From assembly GCA_039621445.1 (NCBI GenBank), contig CP154955.1, forward strand, positions 58,993,564 through 59,057,563: a stretch of 64,000 bases of DNA, written 5' to 3'. Below are positions 22,899 to 35,536 of the stretch, piece after piece. The notes under the pieces are model-generated. The model had not been told where the DNA came from, ran no database searches, and saw only the letters and a list, made by a program, of their open reading frames with translations. A program made the translations under genes and the position numbers. Source of the DNA: Euglena gracilis (Eukaryota > Euglenida > Euglenophyceae > Euglenales). Position 1 is the stretch's first letter. Every line of letters begins with the position of its first letter.

Positions 22899-23672
22899 GT
22901 GAGGCCGGGGCGGCCATCGGCTCCGATGGGCGTTCAAACCCACCATTTTGACGGACGGCTGGAAACGGCAGCAACAAGACTACAACGGCGAAAGTCCAAC
23001 ACCTTTTGGCATTGCCTTTTCCATCATTGAAATCAGTATGGTAATACGTACAGCATGGAGCATTACCTTTCATTCAGCCAGAGTAAACGGGGGTTTCCAC
23101 CATGTGCGTCCAAAGGTGAGATCAAGGCCACCTTTCCCAGCATGGACCACCTTCTCCCCTTTCCAGGGCAGGAATTGATTTAGGATCTGGGAAGGGCCAC
23201 AATTTTTGCAAAGCTTGGCTCTCAAAGGTCTGGCTTCAGCTTTGCAGGGTGCGTTGCAGCAGAGGGCTGGGGCACTGCAGCGCAGGGCAATGCCATGACA
23301 GTGTGCACACACCATCACCACACCCCATGGGCTGGCAGAGGAATGGGATTTGGGGTTGGGCATGTCCCACAAAATTGGAGGTGTATGTAAACTGTATTTG
23401 AATGAGAAAATCTTTCAACTCTATCGAAGCTTTATGCATATTCATCAAAGCATTTTTTTTTATCTGTCAGGTGCATACTACCGGTAAACACCACTGAAAT
23501 TTCACCATTCGCTGGTTTACATTTGAAAGACAAAAATGTCTTTAGTTGAATCATCATTTGTGATTCATGAATTATTATTATAATAAACATGCAAAAAGTT
23601 AACATACAATGTATCTTTGTTTCAATGTAACAATGCTCGTCCATCCTTCGTCTGCATTGGCCGGAAGTTCAG

Positions 23673-23838
23673 CAGGGAGCCTCGGGCCCCCGCCTCCCGC
23701 CATCCTCCTCCCCCATCATGGCGGCCCGCCAGACTCTCTCCCAGTCCCTGACCGCCGCCTCCTCCCCGGCCGTGAGCCTCTTCCGCCCCCCGTCCCTCTC
23801 TGCCAGCATGGGCGCCATGCCCCCATTGTCGCCGCCGC
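23673..23838 (+). CDS. Coding exon of gene A, Ser/Pro/Ala-rich
   Basis: AAGTTCAG acceptor, phase 0, reading QGASGPRLPPSSSPIMAARQ, then TLSQSLTAASSPAVSLFRPP, then SLSASMGAMPPLSPP, with GTAAGG donor in phase 1. A low-complexity, probably disordered segment. The next firm exon (27786) needs phase 0, so at least one exon between them is unseen. The following intron opens into a (GT)n tract. Confidence 0.6.
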
Positions 23839-23865
23839 GTAAGGCATGCCTTGGGTGCTGCGTGT

Positions 23866-23991
23866 GTGTCTGTTGTGTGTGTCTGTTGTGTGTGTGTGTG
23901 TGTGTGTGTGTTGTGAGTGTGGGTGGGTGAGTTGTGTGAGTTGTGTATGTGTGTTGTGTGTGTTGTGTGGGTGTATGCTGTGTGGGTGTGG

Positions 23992-24026
<35 letters not shown>

Positions 24027-24121
24027 CATGTTGCGTGTGTGTGTGTGTGTGTGTGTGTTGTGTTGTGTTTGTGCGTGTGTGTGTGCGTTGTGTGTGTTGT
24101 GTGTGTGTGTGTGTGTATGTG
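23866..24121. repeat. (GT)n-rich microsatellite
   Basis: About 250 bp of TGTGTG with TTGTG, GGGTG and CATG interruptions, starting about 25 bp after the GTAAGG donor of the exon ending at 23838. Confidence 0.9.
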
Positions 24122-24136
24122 TCAGTCTATTTGTAA

Positions 24137-24587
24137 CCCCCCCCACCAATAAGAAACCCGTTTCTCACAGGTGGGTTTCCGAAAACCGGCCGAAAGGGTT
24201 TCTTTTTGGTGAGTGTCGAGGTCATTACTAGGAGGTTTCTTGTAGGTAGGAGGAAGAAGGTGAAGAAGGAGGGGAGGGTTCCAAAAAGATCCGCAAGAAA
24301 ATAGTTCTTCCAAAAAGCAGCTGCTCATTGCTGCCTGCTTTTCCAGAAAGCAGTGACACCAACTCTGTTTTTGCCTGCACTGGACAGGAGCGTTTTTGTC
24401 TGTTGCACCTCCGACAATTGTGCTCGACTGCTTCCATTTGACATGGTATTTCTTGGGGTTTCTTATAGGTGGCCAACCAAGAGCTCCCAAGGGGTTTCTT
24501 ATAGGTGGGTGACGGCCCGAAAATCCTCAAAGGGTTTCCTTTTGGTGGGGGTTTCTTATAGAGGAGTGTTTCTTATGAGTGGGGGGT
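24137..24587. repeat. AATAAGAAACC element
   Basis: Left end CCCCCCACCAATAAGAAACC, inverted counterpart TTTCTTATGAGTGGGGGG on the right. GGTTTCTTATAGGTGGG words recur inside (about 24457, 24496, 24549). No target duplication seen. Confidence 0.5.
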
Positions 24588-24588
24588 C

Positions 24589-24642
24589 GCTGAGCTCTTA
24601 TCTCTTTCGAGTAAGAGCGAAGCTTACCCCTAGGCAAGGGGT

Positions 24643-24681
<39 letters not shown>

Positions 24682-26512
24682 CGGGGGACCCCCCCCCCCC
24701 CACCCTCCACCCCCGGTCAGGGCCACCTTGGGAACCGGCGGATTACCACCATGATCCCGCCTCCGTTCACGGATTTTTTTTTTCAGTCGCGAGCGACTGG
24801 ATTTCTAGTTTCCGAATCACCTCCGTTTGACCCCTAACTCCCCGCCAAGCCCAAGTTATTCACGCGCGAAGGGGTCCAAAATGGGTAGGATTGGCCCGCC
24901 CCCCCTTTCTGACTCTGCCATTTCGCCGGGGTCCAAAAATCTGTCAAAAAATCGATTTTTCTATAATATCTCGAGAAAACGTTCGTTATTTCCGGAAATG
25001 TTGGTCTGATGAAATGTAATCCCCCCAAAAAATAAGACCCGGGTCTTATTTTTGGGTCCGTTGCTGGAAACCTCCAGGGGGGTCTTATTTTTGGGGGGGG
25101 TCTTATTTTTGGATTTTTTCTTGACCGACCCAGGCCCAAAAAAAACATCAGTTTTCAGGTTCCCAAAAGCATTAAAAATTTTCCTTCGGCGCTTCGCGCC
25201 ATGTGTAAATTGGTGTAAATTGACATTTACCATTTTTTTTTGCACTTCAAATATCTGAAATTTTTTGAAATCTCATCATTTTTGTGTGTGAAATTAGGGT
25301 TTTGGGTAATTTTTCAGGGAAAATTTTCACCGTCTCCGGCGCTTCGCGCCGTCAGGGGGGGTCTTATTATTGGGGGGGGTCCTATTTTTGGATTTTTGCT
25401 CGATCGGCCCACGGGGGGTCTTATTTTTGTGTGGGGGGGGGGGGGTTTACCCCCAAAGCCCCTCTATCGCCCCCTGTTACGCCTGGCCCGTGCTCCGGCG
25501 CACTTTTGCGGCCCAAAACGACCATTTTGGGGTGTTTTTTTTGGGCCGTTTTGGGGTCAAAAATCGATTTTTCCAAAATATCTCGACAATGAGCAAAAAT
25601 GAAGCACTTGGAATGCTGTATCCAACGGTTTATTTTCCCCCAACTCTTCGTGCAGCCCGAGTTACGGCCATTTTTTTTGGCCCAGTTTGGCCCATCTCCG
25701 AGGCCATTTTGGGCTGTTTTCAGGGTCAAAAAACTGATGTTTCCAAAATGTCTCGCAAATGAAGCAAAAACGAAGGAAATATCCGGAGACCTAATTTGAA
25801 GTCCTGAAAATGCCCTATCTAACGGTACTTTGATTTCCCCGCAACCCCCCCCCCCCCCCCTGCCTAGCCCGAAAAATATGGCCGATTTACGGCCCAAAAG
25901 AGCGCGGCAGGCTGGCGACTCAGCCGTTTTCGGCCCTTTTCTGGGCCAAATAATGAATTTTTTTTAAAAAAATTGCTCAAAAATGGTGAGGAATCAAAGG
26001 AAATGTCCGGAGACCTATATTGAACCCCTTGAAATCCTCTATCTAATGGTACTTTGATTTCCCCACAACTCCCCGCCTGGCCCGAGTTATGGCATTTTTC
26101 GGCCAATTTTGGCCATTTTGTACAGTTTTGACTTGTTTTGACTTGGCCATTTTCTGCCATTTTTGGTCAAAAAGTCGAAAAAATCGAACTTTTTTTTGCC
26201 CGAAACGATGTTTTTGTGGTCCCCCGGACCCGGAAAACCTGTTTTCGAGCCCAAAATGAGCGTTTTTCGACCCGCTAGCGCCCCGTTTTTTTTTTTGCTC
26301 AAAACCCATGGACTTTGGGTCAAAACCGGGTCAAAAAATTCGAAATAATCCAACAAAACGGGTATAGGGTGTATTGGGGGGGTTAACATTGCTGTAACAT
26401 TGTTGAATGTTACTGTAAATTGCAAGTGTGTCATTTGTAAATGATTTACGCGAAATTTGCAATGCTGGTCTTTTCAGCCTTCCATTACATGCAGTCCCAT
26501 TAAGAGCTCAGC
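24589..26512. repeat. Dispersed GCTGAGCTCTTA repeat, copy 1
   Basis: Begins GCTGAGCTCTTATCTC and ends TTAAGAGCTCAGC, inverted matches of 12 bp. It contains a G38 run at 24643-24680, then CAGTCGCGAGCGACTG (a 16-bp palindrome), then blocks ending in GCCCGAGTTACGGCC and CCGGACCCGGAAAACC that recur in the other copies. Homology between copies extends a little past these ends, so they may not be the true termini. No coding capacity recognised. Confidence 0.55.
24643..24680. repeat. Uninterrupted G38 homopolymer
   Basis: 38 consecutive G followed by TCGGGGGACC and a C run. The length is likely to be unstable or mis-sequenced. Confidence 0.9.
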
Positions 26513-27785
26513 ATTATTCAAAACCGGTTTAAGTGTTCGCAGTACCCCCCCCCCCCACCCCGGGAGGGGCTGGACTGCAGCTAGCCCAAATTTCACCTCG
26601 GCGCACAGCGCCGGAGGAGAATTTTTCTTTCAGTCGGGGGGGGGGGAGGACCCCTGGACCCCCGGGGGGTCTAGCCCATTTTTTCCACTGTCCAGCAAAA
26701 TGGCTAGCCAGTGGACCCCCTGGGTCTTTAAGCAATATCCTGGTGTGTGTGTGTGTGTTGTGTGTATGTATGGGTGGGTGGGTGTGTTTGTGTGTGTTTG
26801 TGTGTGGGTGTGCGTTGTGGGTGTTACGTGTCATATGGGTGTGTGTGTGTGGGCGAGTGGGTGCGTGTGTGCTTCAAGAACAACATCATCACCTTGAATA
26901 TCACAGGAAAATTGACCGATCACCTGAAAGCACAAAACCGGGGGAAATGGTGACAAATGGGTGAAACTCAGCTGGTTCACAATTTTTCGTCACTGTCCTC
27001 ATCAATGCACACCCACGATGGGTCCCAAAACTTTGTTCCTAAAAGTGCACCTGAACATTTACTGTACACGGGGGGGGGGCATGAACGTGCTTTTTTATGT
27101 TTTTTTTTATTTTGGCAAAAATTGCAGTGTTTTTTTTGTGTTTCTTTCTTTGTTTGTTTGCTTTTTCTTTTGATTTTTTCCCGCGGCGATTTCCCAATTT
27201 TTTGCGGCGAATTTTTTTTTCGATTTGGAAAAATTCCACGTCTTGTTTTTCCCGAGAACAAACTTTTTTCAAATTCTTGTTATTTTTGAACTTTTTGGCC
27301 GACAAATTGCATAATTTTGAAATAATGACGTTCCCAAAATCTAATCAAAATGCATCAACATACAGTCACATGATGAAAAATATTTTCCCTGGAGAAGTTA
27401 ATTTTTTTTCGAAGTCCTTTCCAGCAAAAAGGTGTACATCCCAGGGGAGCTCTTGAAGGAACTTGCATGTAACTTGCACTTTTTTCCTTCCACGTTTTGG
27501 GTTTTTTTTGTCAGGGTTTTTGGGGGCCCATATTACGTCCCCACCCCCTCTGATTGGGGGGGATACCAACACGCATTGGACAATCAAAAAATATTGTGTG
27601 TAGGTGGGTGTGGGTGGGTGTGGGTGGGTGGGTGTGTGCGTGTGTTGGGTGCGTGTTGCGTGTGTGTTGTGTGTGTGTGTTTGTGGTTGGGTAGGTGTGT
27701 GTGTGGGTGTTGTGGGTGTGTTGGGGGGGATGGATTTGACCCGGGTGTTCGGTTGGGGCCGACATCCCCCCTACGCCGCTCTCAG
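26513..27785. other. Noncoding stretch with two GT tracts
   Basis: C/G-run DNA at 26545-26680, a (GT)n-rich tract at 26738-26868, T-rich DNA at 27090-27290, a TGCATGTAACTTGC-containing repeat near 27430-27570 related to 32575-32700, and a second (GT)n-rich tract at 27597-27722 shortly before the exon at 27786. Confidence 0.5.
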
Positions 27786-27881
27786 CTCGACGCGGAGTTC
27801 CTTCGCAAACCGCCCGCCCTCCTGAAGCCCCTTTTGGGTCCCCTAGCCGCTGCCCCGGCCGCCCCGGCCGCCTCAGCCGAG
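27786..27881 (+). CDS. Coding exon of gene A, Ala/Pro-rich
   Basis: CTCTCAG acceptor, exactly 32 codons in phase 0: LDAEFLRKPPALLKPLLG, then PLAAAPAAPAASAE, then a GTGGTG donor. Joins in frame to the exon at 32163. Confidence 0.6.
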
Positions 27882-28589
27882 GTGGTGTGTCTGCCTGTGC
27901 CCGAGGCGGCGTGTCAGGGAAGCTGGTCATTCCTAACCCCCCCTCTCCAATATACCCCCCCCCCCCGCGTGTGGGCTGTGGTTTTGAGCCAAATACAAAA
28001 CTCCTTGACAGGAAGCGCCGACAGACACCTCGCCAGCAGCGCACGGCGCAGAAAACCCGACCCTTTTTTGATATCCGCATGCTTTTCACACGTAGGCACT
28101 AATCCGGCCGGCACATCGGAATAGCTATCCCGGGGATCGCAATGGGAACCCGCAATCGGTTTCCAGTTTTGGGGCCAAATCACGGTTTTCTATAGGTACA
28201 AGCCAGGGGATCAGGTTGTACTGACATTTGGGGCCGTCTTCCAACGCGATGAATGGAAATTCATTGTGTTGGAACAGCTTCGGGCATGGCTGTCACAATT
28301 TTAGTTTGAAGAACGGTGACCAGTTGGAATTTTCTTTAATAATGTCGGACTTCAGGTAACATGAGTGCAAAATTGAATTTGGAAATACATACGCTTTTGG
28401 TCGCGGAAGTTTGATACCCCCAACCCGAGGATCTTGAAAAATCTTGCCAAACCGGTGGGTTTTATATTTGGGGATTTAGTTTGCCCCTGCCTTTTGCTGG
28501 CCCCATATCCTCCTTCTGACCCCCCCAATTATAAAGCCCCTTCATGGTGTTTGGTTTTGCCTCCCAAATTTCAAGCCCCCCCGGGTAGG

Positions 28590-29786
28590 ATTGGCCCGCC
28601 CCCCCCCCCTCTTCTGACTCTGCCATTTCTCCGGGGTCCAAAAATCGGTCAAAAATCGATTTTTCAATAATATCTCGAGAAAACGTACATCATTTCCGGA
28701 AATTTCGGTCTGACGAAATGTACCCCCCCAGAGGCCTTCTATCGCCCCCCGTTCGCCGTTTTGGTCGCCGACACGCCTGGCCTGTGTTCCGGCGTGCTTT
28801 TGTGGCCCAAAACGGGCATTTGGGGGCGTTTTTTTTGGGCTGTTTTTGGGTCAACAAATCGATTTTTCCAAATTATTTTGACAATGAAGCAAGATCAAAG
28901 AAAATGTCCAGAGAGCAAAAATGAAGCCCTTGGAATGCCCTATCCAACCATGGTTTACTTTTCCCCCAACTCTTCGTGTAGCCCGAGTTACGGCCATTTT
29001 TCGGTCAATTTTGGTCCATTTCAGGAAGGCCATTTTGGGCCGTTTTTGGGGACAAAAAAAATTGATGTTTCCAAAATATTTCGGAAATGAAGCAAAATCA
29101 AAGGAAATGTCTGGAGAACTAAATTGAAGCCCTTAAAATGCCCTGTCTAAGGGTATTTTGATTTCCCCACAACTCCCCGCCTAGCCCGAGTTACGGCCAT
29201 TTTTCGGCCAATTTTGGCCGTTTTGTACAGTTTTGGCCTGTTTTGACTTGGCCGTTTTCGGCCATTTTTGGTCAAAAAAGTCGAAAAAATGGAAATTTTT
29301 TTTGTCCGAAACGATGTTTTTTTGCCCCCCGGACCCGGAAAACCTGTTTTCGAGCCCAAAATGAGGGGTTTTCCACCCCCCGGCGCCCTGTTTTGGGCCG
29401 CCAACCCATTGACTTTGGGTCAAAGCCGGGTCAAAAAACTCGAAAAAATCGAAATTTTTTTTGTCTGAAACTATGTTTTTTGGCATCCCGGACCCGGAAA
29501 ACCTGTTTTTGAGCCGAAAATGAGCGTTTTTCGACCCGCCAGCGCCCCGTTTTGGGCCTGAAACCCATGGAGTTTGGCTCCAAAATGGGTCAAAAAAATC
29601 GAAAAAATCCTATAAAATGGTTGGGGTGTATGGGGGGGTTAACATTAGCATTTCAGAAATTACCGTATAATCACTGAAAGTCACCGTAAATTGAAAGAGT
29701 GCAATGTGTAAAATATAAATTACGCGAACTTTGCAATGCTAGTGTTTTCGGCCTTCCATCACATGCATGTCCTATTAAGAGCTCGG
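28590..29786. repeat. Dispersed GCTGAGCTCTTA-family repeat, copy 2
   Basis: Lacks the start but shares the interior of copy 1 from GGATTGGCCCGCCCCCC onward, and ends TTAAGAGCTCGGC. It carries the CCGAGTTACGGCCATTTTTC and CCGGACCCGGAAAACC blocks, the latter twice in tandem (29330, 29490). Confidence 0.5.
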
Positions 29787-29809
29787 CACTATTCAAAACC
29801 TGGTTTATT

Positions 29810-31260
29810 GCTGAGCTCTTATCCCTTTATGGGTAAGAGCGAAGCTTATCCCTGGGGTTGAACCCCCCCCCCTCCCGGGTCGGGGGCCACCAGGATAACC
29901 CGTGGATTATCACCATGATGCCGGCTCCGTTCCTGGAATTTTTTTTTTCAGTCGCGAGCGACTGGATTTCTAGTTTCCGAATCACCTCCGTTTGACCCAC
30001 TACTCTCCTCCAGGCCCGAGTTATTCAGCCGCGAAGAGGTCTAAACTGGGTGGGATTTGCCCGCCCCCCCCTCTTCCGACTCTGCCATTTCGCCGAGTGT
30101 CGGTCTGACGAAATGTACCCCATTTTTGTCTCAAAGACAGGTTTTACCTGTCCGGGGAGGCCCAAAAAAACCATTGTTTTGGACATTTTTTTTTTTCGAT
30201 CTTTATCGACTTTTTGACCCGTTTTTGACCCAAAATCCATGGGTTTCGGGCCAAAAACGGGGGGTCCCGGGGGGTTGAAAAACGCTCATTTTCGGCTCAA
30301 ATACAGGTTTTCCAGGTCCGAGAGGCCAAAAAACATCGTTTCGGGCAAAAAAATTTTCCGATTTTTTTTGGACTTTTTCACCTGAAAACGGCCGAAAACG
30401 GCCAAGTCAAAACAAGTCAAAACTGTACAAAGTGGCCAAAATTGGCCAAAAAATGGCCGTAACTCGGGCTAGGCGGGAAGTTGTGCGGAAATCAAAATTC
30501 CCTTAGGTGGGGCATTTTAAGGGCTTCAATTTAGTTCTCCGGGCATTTTCTTTGATTCCCCACCATTTTTGAGAAAATTTAAAAAAAATTGATTTTTTTT
30601 ACCCCCAAAACGGGCCGAAAACGGCTAAGTCGCCAGCCTGCCACGCTCTTTTGGGCCGTAAATCGGCCATATTTCGGGCTAGGCGGGGGGAGTTGCGGGG
30701 AAATCAAAATACTGTTAGATAGGGAATTTTAAAGGCTTCAATTTAGGTCTCCGGACATTTCCTTTGATTTTGCTTCATTTTCTAGATATATTGGAAACAT
30801 CGATTTTTTGACCCCAAAAACAGCCCAAAACAGCCCAAAATGGCCCCCTGAAACCGGCCAAATTGGGCCGAAAAATGGGCGTAACTCAGGCTACACGAAG
30901 AGTTGGGGGAAAAGTAAACCACGGTTGGATAGGACGTTCCAAGGCCTACATTTTGCTCACCGCACATTTTCTTTGATCTTGCTTCATTGTTGAGATATTT
31001 TGGAAAAATCAATTTTTTTGACCAAAAAACGCGCCTGTTTGACTCAGCCGTTTTCAGCCATTTTGGGGTCAAAAAAAGGCGAAAATAATCGAAAATTTTT
31101 TTTTGCCCGAAACGATGCTTTTGGGCCTCCCGGACCCGGAAAACCTGTTTTCGAGCCCAAAATGAGCGTTTTTCGACCCCCCGGCGCCCCGTTTTTGGCC
31201 TGAAACCCATGGAGTTTGGGTCAAAACCGGGTCGAAAAAAGTCGAAAAAATCCAACAAAA
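29810..31260. repeat. Dispersed GCTGAGCTCTTA repeat, copy 3, internally inverted
   Basis: Starts GCTGAGCTCTTATCCC. From about 30240 to 31010 the family interior is present in reverse complement (GGCCGTAACTCGGGCTAGGC), and after about 31020 the forward orientation resumes. This makes a large imperfect palindrome. Confidence 0.5.
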
Positions 31261-31279
31261 CGGGTATATGGGGGGGGTC

Positions 31280-31974
31280 GCTGAGCTCTTATCCCTTTAT
31301 GGGTAAGAGCGAAGCTTACCCCTGGGGAAAAGGGGGGGTCGAACCCCCTCCTTCCCGCCCCCCCCCCCCCCGGGTCGGGGCCACCTCGGGAACCGGCGGA
31401 TTATCACCACGATCCCGGACCTGTTCCCCAATTTTTTTTTTCAGTCGCGAGCGACTGGATTCCTAGTTTCCGAATCACCTCCGTTTGACCCCTAACTCCC
31501 CGCCAGGCCCGAGTTATTCACGTGCGAAGGGGTCCAAACTGGGTGGGATTTACCTGCCCCCCTGGATGACCCTTCCCCTTGGACTCTGCCATTTCGGGCC
31601 CAAAAATCGATATTTTCAAAATATCTCGAAAATGATGCAAAATCAAAGGAAATGTCCGAGACCTAAATTGAAGCCCTTGGGGGGGTTAACATTTCATTAA
31701 CGTTTCAGAAGTTACCGTAAAATCACTGAAAGTCACCGTAAATGTAACTTGTAACAGTGTAATTTGTAACTTATAAATTACGCCAAATGTGCAATGCTAG
31801 TCTATTCAAAACCTGGTTAACATTTCAGAAAGTTACATTTCAAAAATTATTTTGAAATCACCGAAAGTTACCGTAAATTGCAAGTGTGCAATTTGTAAAT
31901 TATAAGTTACGCGAAATTTGCAATGCTAGTCTTTTCGGCCTTCCATTACGTGCAAGGCCCATTAAGAGCTCAGC
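31280..31974. repeat. Dispersed GCTGAGCTCTTA repeat, copy 4 (short)
   Basis: A 695-bp version with both ends: GCTGAGCTCTTATCCC at 31280 and TTAAGAGCTCAGC at 31962-31974. It keeps the CAGTCGCGAGCGACTG palindrome near 31441. Confidence 0.6.
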
Positions 31975-32162
31975 ACTATTCAAAACCTGGTAAGTGGGGG
32001 GGTCTTAGGGTCATCACGAGCCGAGGCAGATATCCAGTTGCCTCTCAGTCATGGCATGCGTGGACATACACTCCCTGCCTCGGAACATCCACACCCTTTG
32101 TCCTAGTTAAAGTAGTTAAAGTATTTATTTCCCATCCGTCCATCCCCCCCTGCCCTTCGCAG

Positions 32163-32217
32163 GATGCTCGAACGGATCAGCTGCTTGCGCGTGCCGACGA
32201 GGCAGAGCTTGAGCTGG
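32163..32217 (+). CDS. Coding exon of gene A, start of coiled coil
   Basis: CTTCGCAG acceptor after a long pyrimidine tract. Phase 0, reading DARTDQLLARADEAELEL, then one base and a GTGTGC donor. It joins with matching phase to the exon at 33343 (G plus AG gives Glu). Heptad-like Leu/Ala spacing suggests a coiled coil. Confidence 0.65.
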
Positions 32218-33342
32218 GTGTGCCCCCCCCCCCCCCATACTGCAGTGAGGCTGGGGGTTTGGCTTGCAGAAAAGTGGCCTTTTTTTGCTTTTTTTTGCGT
32301 ATTTTGCCTTTCTGGGATTTCCCCCCCCCCTTGGGCAATTGCACAGGGAAGTTGTTGTACTTCCAGACAACTGGAGTTGCACACCATTTCACATTGACAG
32401 TGATTGCACAATGAAATATAAGTGCATGCAACTGGGCAACCCAACCATGTCACTTTGCAAGTGTACACCACATTTTCTTTTGGTGTGGCATTTTCTGGGT
32501 GTTTTTTTGATTTCTTTTGAGTTTTTGAAAAAAAATATGCCAGATATTGTTTATGCTTTTACCCTCTCCAGAAAAGTGTACACCACCGGGGAGCTCCTAA
32601 AGGAATTACATGCAATTTGTATTTTCTGCATTTTTCTGCATTTTTTTTTGCATATTTTGAGGTTTGCATATTTTGAGGGGCCTTGTTGCATGTCCCCCCC
32701 GGTCTGCACATCCATACAAATGCCCAGCCACACAGACGGTGTATCCTCAAGGTTGCTTAGATCAGGCAAGGCATTGAGGCAATTCCCACCCACTTCATCC
32801 CATGCCCATGCCATGCCATCCCATGCCGCTGATCCGAAAAATTCTTACCAGAACCAAAAGCGATTTAAAGCAATTCGACGTGATATGCTTTCTATTGCTG
32901 TCCCTTCAATGCCACAGAGAGGAACGTAATGACAAAAAAAACGACCACACTTCTCTGCACTAATACTTCTTTATCTTTTGCAAGCAACACGCAAGAAACC
33001 GCAAGAAACCCGCAGCGCCATCACCCCTCAAAATATGCAGTGCAGTGCAAACTAATGCTGAAATGGAAAAAATACAAAATGCCAATTGCATGTGACTTCC
33101 TTTAGGACGTCCCCAGACTAAGTAGATATTTGCTTGACAGGGAATTGGAAAAGGAATATCTCCTCCAAAAAAAGTCTATTTTTCTTTTTTTTTAATTTCT
33201 GCAGCACACTTCATTTTGGAAGCCTCGAGAGCCACCATCGGATGAACCTGTTCCCTCTTCCTAATTTAACCACCTAACTTTCTCAATTCCACACTCCTAA
33301 ATTCCTAATTCCTCGATTTCTTAATTCACTGGCCCTCCACAG

Positions 33343-33449
33343 AGTCGGCGGCCCGGGAGCTGGAGGAGATGCGAACAGAGTTTGTGGATTTGCGGACGAC
33401 CCTTGATGAGGACGACGACAGCGAGGATGAGTTGTTGGAGGAGATGCAG
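33343..33449 (+). CDS. Coding exon of gene A, acidic coiled coil
   Basis: CTCCACAG acceptor, two leading bases, then SAARELEEMRTEFVDLRTTL and DEDDDSEDELLEEMQ, then a CAG/GTGTGA donor in phase 0. The other two frames lack the codon bias. Strongly acidic and helical. Confidence 0.7.
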
Positions 33450-33941
33450 GTGTGAGCCCATTTATGTTGCTTTGTTGTCCGACCGACCATTTCGATAAAA
33501 GCCGGGCCGAAAATCGGTCATCTGGACCGCGCCACTGTACAGGAGGGGGGTGACCCCCATTCCTCCCCTGCTGGACCAGCCCCCACCTGCCCCTACATTG
33601 AACCCTGGACCCCTCCAGTTCTGGACCCAATATCATTCGCAGGCCGCTCAGTCCAGCCAAATTGTCTGAAAAATTTTCACAAAGGCTTTGACAATTGTAT
33701 AACAAATATCTTTTCGGAGATTCATTCAAAACTGGCTTTGAATTTGCATGTCATTGGGATTGATTTTTTATAGGATAGGATTCAGGTACCTGTCTGGTCC
33801 AACCTTGCACCCCCTGATCCCTTTCTTTCCAGCCAGCCGTCTGTCCCCCCCCCCCCCCCCGTCTTTCAGGAACACCATGCCTTCATGATGCCTCCCAAAA
33901 GTTTATAGACTTTGCGGCACAATTCTACATTCCCTGCGCAG
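33450..33941. other. Intron of gene A
   Basis: Contains a repeat block at 33510-33620 (GGACCGCGCCACTGT, CATTGAACCCTGGACCC) that is related to 21290-21360 and 38170-38430, and a C14 run before the acceptor side. Confidence 0.4.
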
Positions 33942-33998
33942 GAGCTCCGAAACAAGCGCACCAACTGCAGCCGACCCACCAGTGCCGCCCCTGCCAAG
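33942..33998 (+). CDS. Coding exon of gene A
   Basis: CTGCGCAG acceptor, exactly 19 codons ELRNKRTNCSRPTSAAPAK, AAG/GTATCT donor. Phase 0 on both sides, agreeing with both neighbours. The intron that follows begins TCTGTGTGTC and runs into a (GT)n tract to about 34075. Confidence 0.65.
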
Positions 33999-35389
33999 GT
34001 ATCTGTGTGTCTGTGTGTCTGTGTGTGTGTATGCATGTGTGTGGGTGTGGGTTGTGTTGTGTGCGCGCATGTGTGTGTAAGCGTGCAGTGTGTCTTTGTG
34101 TATACTTTGCAGAGGGTATCATTTTAACTTGAGAGAATCCTACCACGGTGGGTTCAGCCAGCCAGCCATCCGCCTTTTTCCAGCTCCAAACCCCCTTTCC
34201 CATCAGAGAATTTGGATTCCTGGGCGGTGCTTTGGAGGATCCACAACGGTCCAAAATTTGCCGTAGCTGGTGGGCTTCCCAGCTCAAAGTCTCCCTTTTT
34301 TTGCATAACTTGCTGATGTTTGGGTTTTTTTTTCAGTTTGGGGTTTTTTTTTGCACCAGTTCGAATCCAGCCCAGGACCCATAACCCCCCTGGGGGTTAT
34401 AGGGTTCTGTTTGGTGGTCGAGGGGGGATTATAAGTCAATTCTTCGTGCATAACCGGATGAGGTCCAAAGAATACCCCCATTTTTGCATCATGGGTATGA
34501 AACAAGGTATTTGGGGCAATATTGTGCTTTTTTGACTAACCTCAGGTTGGCATGCTCACCACACCTGTTTTTTTTAGCACAATTTGCGATTTTGGCGTAT
34601 TTTTTGTCTGTTGTTTTTTTTCAACATTTTTCCTTTCGGGGGTATAAATTGCGGTTTGTTTGGTTGGAACCAAGGGTCCCAGAAATTTCGGAATCCTCAC
34701 TTTTGGTTACCTCCCTGAAACCTTCCCGGAGGCTGGTTATCTGAGGAGCCTCCCAGAGCCTCCACCGATCACAAAAAGAGATTTTTATGAGGTTATTTGA
34801 AGGAATAGGGTTAGGGTTAAGATTCTCCTGCAAACAGTTGAGCCTGCCCCGCTCATCGTTGTCAGACTGGCCTCTACGGGTGCTCAGCGAACCCAAAGAG
34901 CCGCCCAATTAGAGTAAAATCATGGGGGGGGGGCAAGCGAGGCGCCTTCCATGCCGAGCGAGGGTTTCCCATGTGTATTAACCCTAGTTGGACGGCTCTT
35001 TGGGGTAGCTGGTGCCCTGTGGGGTCCAGTTTATCACGCTCCTGTTTACAGCTGAATCTGTCTACAAAATTGGCTACCTGAGCCTCCCTGGAGCCTCCCT
35101 GGAGCCTCCCTGGAGCCTCCCCAGGTATCCTCCTTGGGAGGTCGACCCTGGAACCAATTGGAACCAATGGGGGGTTAACTCAGAGGAGTGGTTTTGTTTC
35201 TCCTGGAGGGCTGGAGCAAGCTGGAAACAGCAGCAAGAGGTGGGGATGTGCTGGCTCAGCCCGCAAAAAGTTCCACAAGAATGTGCACAACAAATACATT
35301 AAAAGTGCGCAAGCTGCACATTCGAGGAATCACATGGATTGCCGGCCACCCAAACTGCTGTGCCTGCTCCAGCCCCACTTCTCGCGCAG

Positions 35390-35464
35390 GTGGACGCCCC
35401 GACCCAGGCCCGGCATGACTTGATCCGCGGCGAGCTACTCAAGATGAAGCTCAGTCTGCTGAAG
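35390..35464 (+). CDS. Coding exon of gene A, helical
   Basis: CTCGCGCAG acceptor, 25 codons in phase 0: VDAPTQARHDLIRGELLK then MKLSLLK. The 3' border is either a GC donor (AAG/GCATGG) or a GT donor at 35477 (GTACCC), which adds AWTP. Both keep phase 0 with the next exon. Confidence 0.6.
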
Positions 35465-35536
35465 GCATGGACCCCTGTACCCCCCTGTGGTCCGACACGG
35501 CAGTGCAATTACTCTGCAGCAGATTGATTGCCCCAT

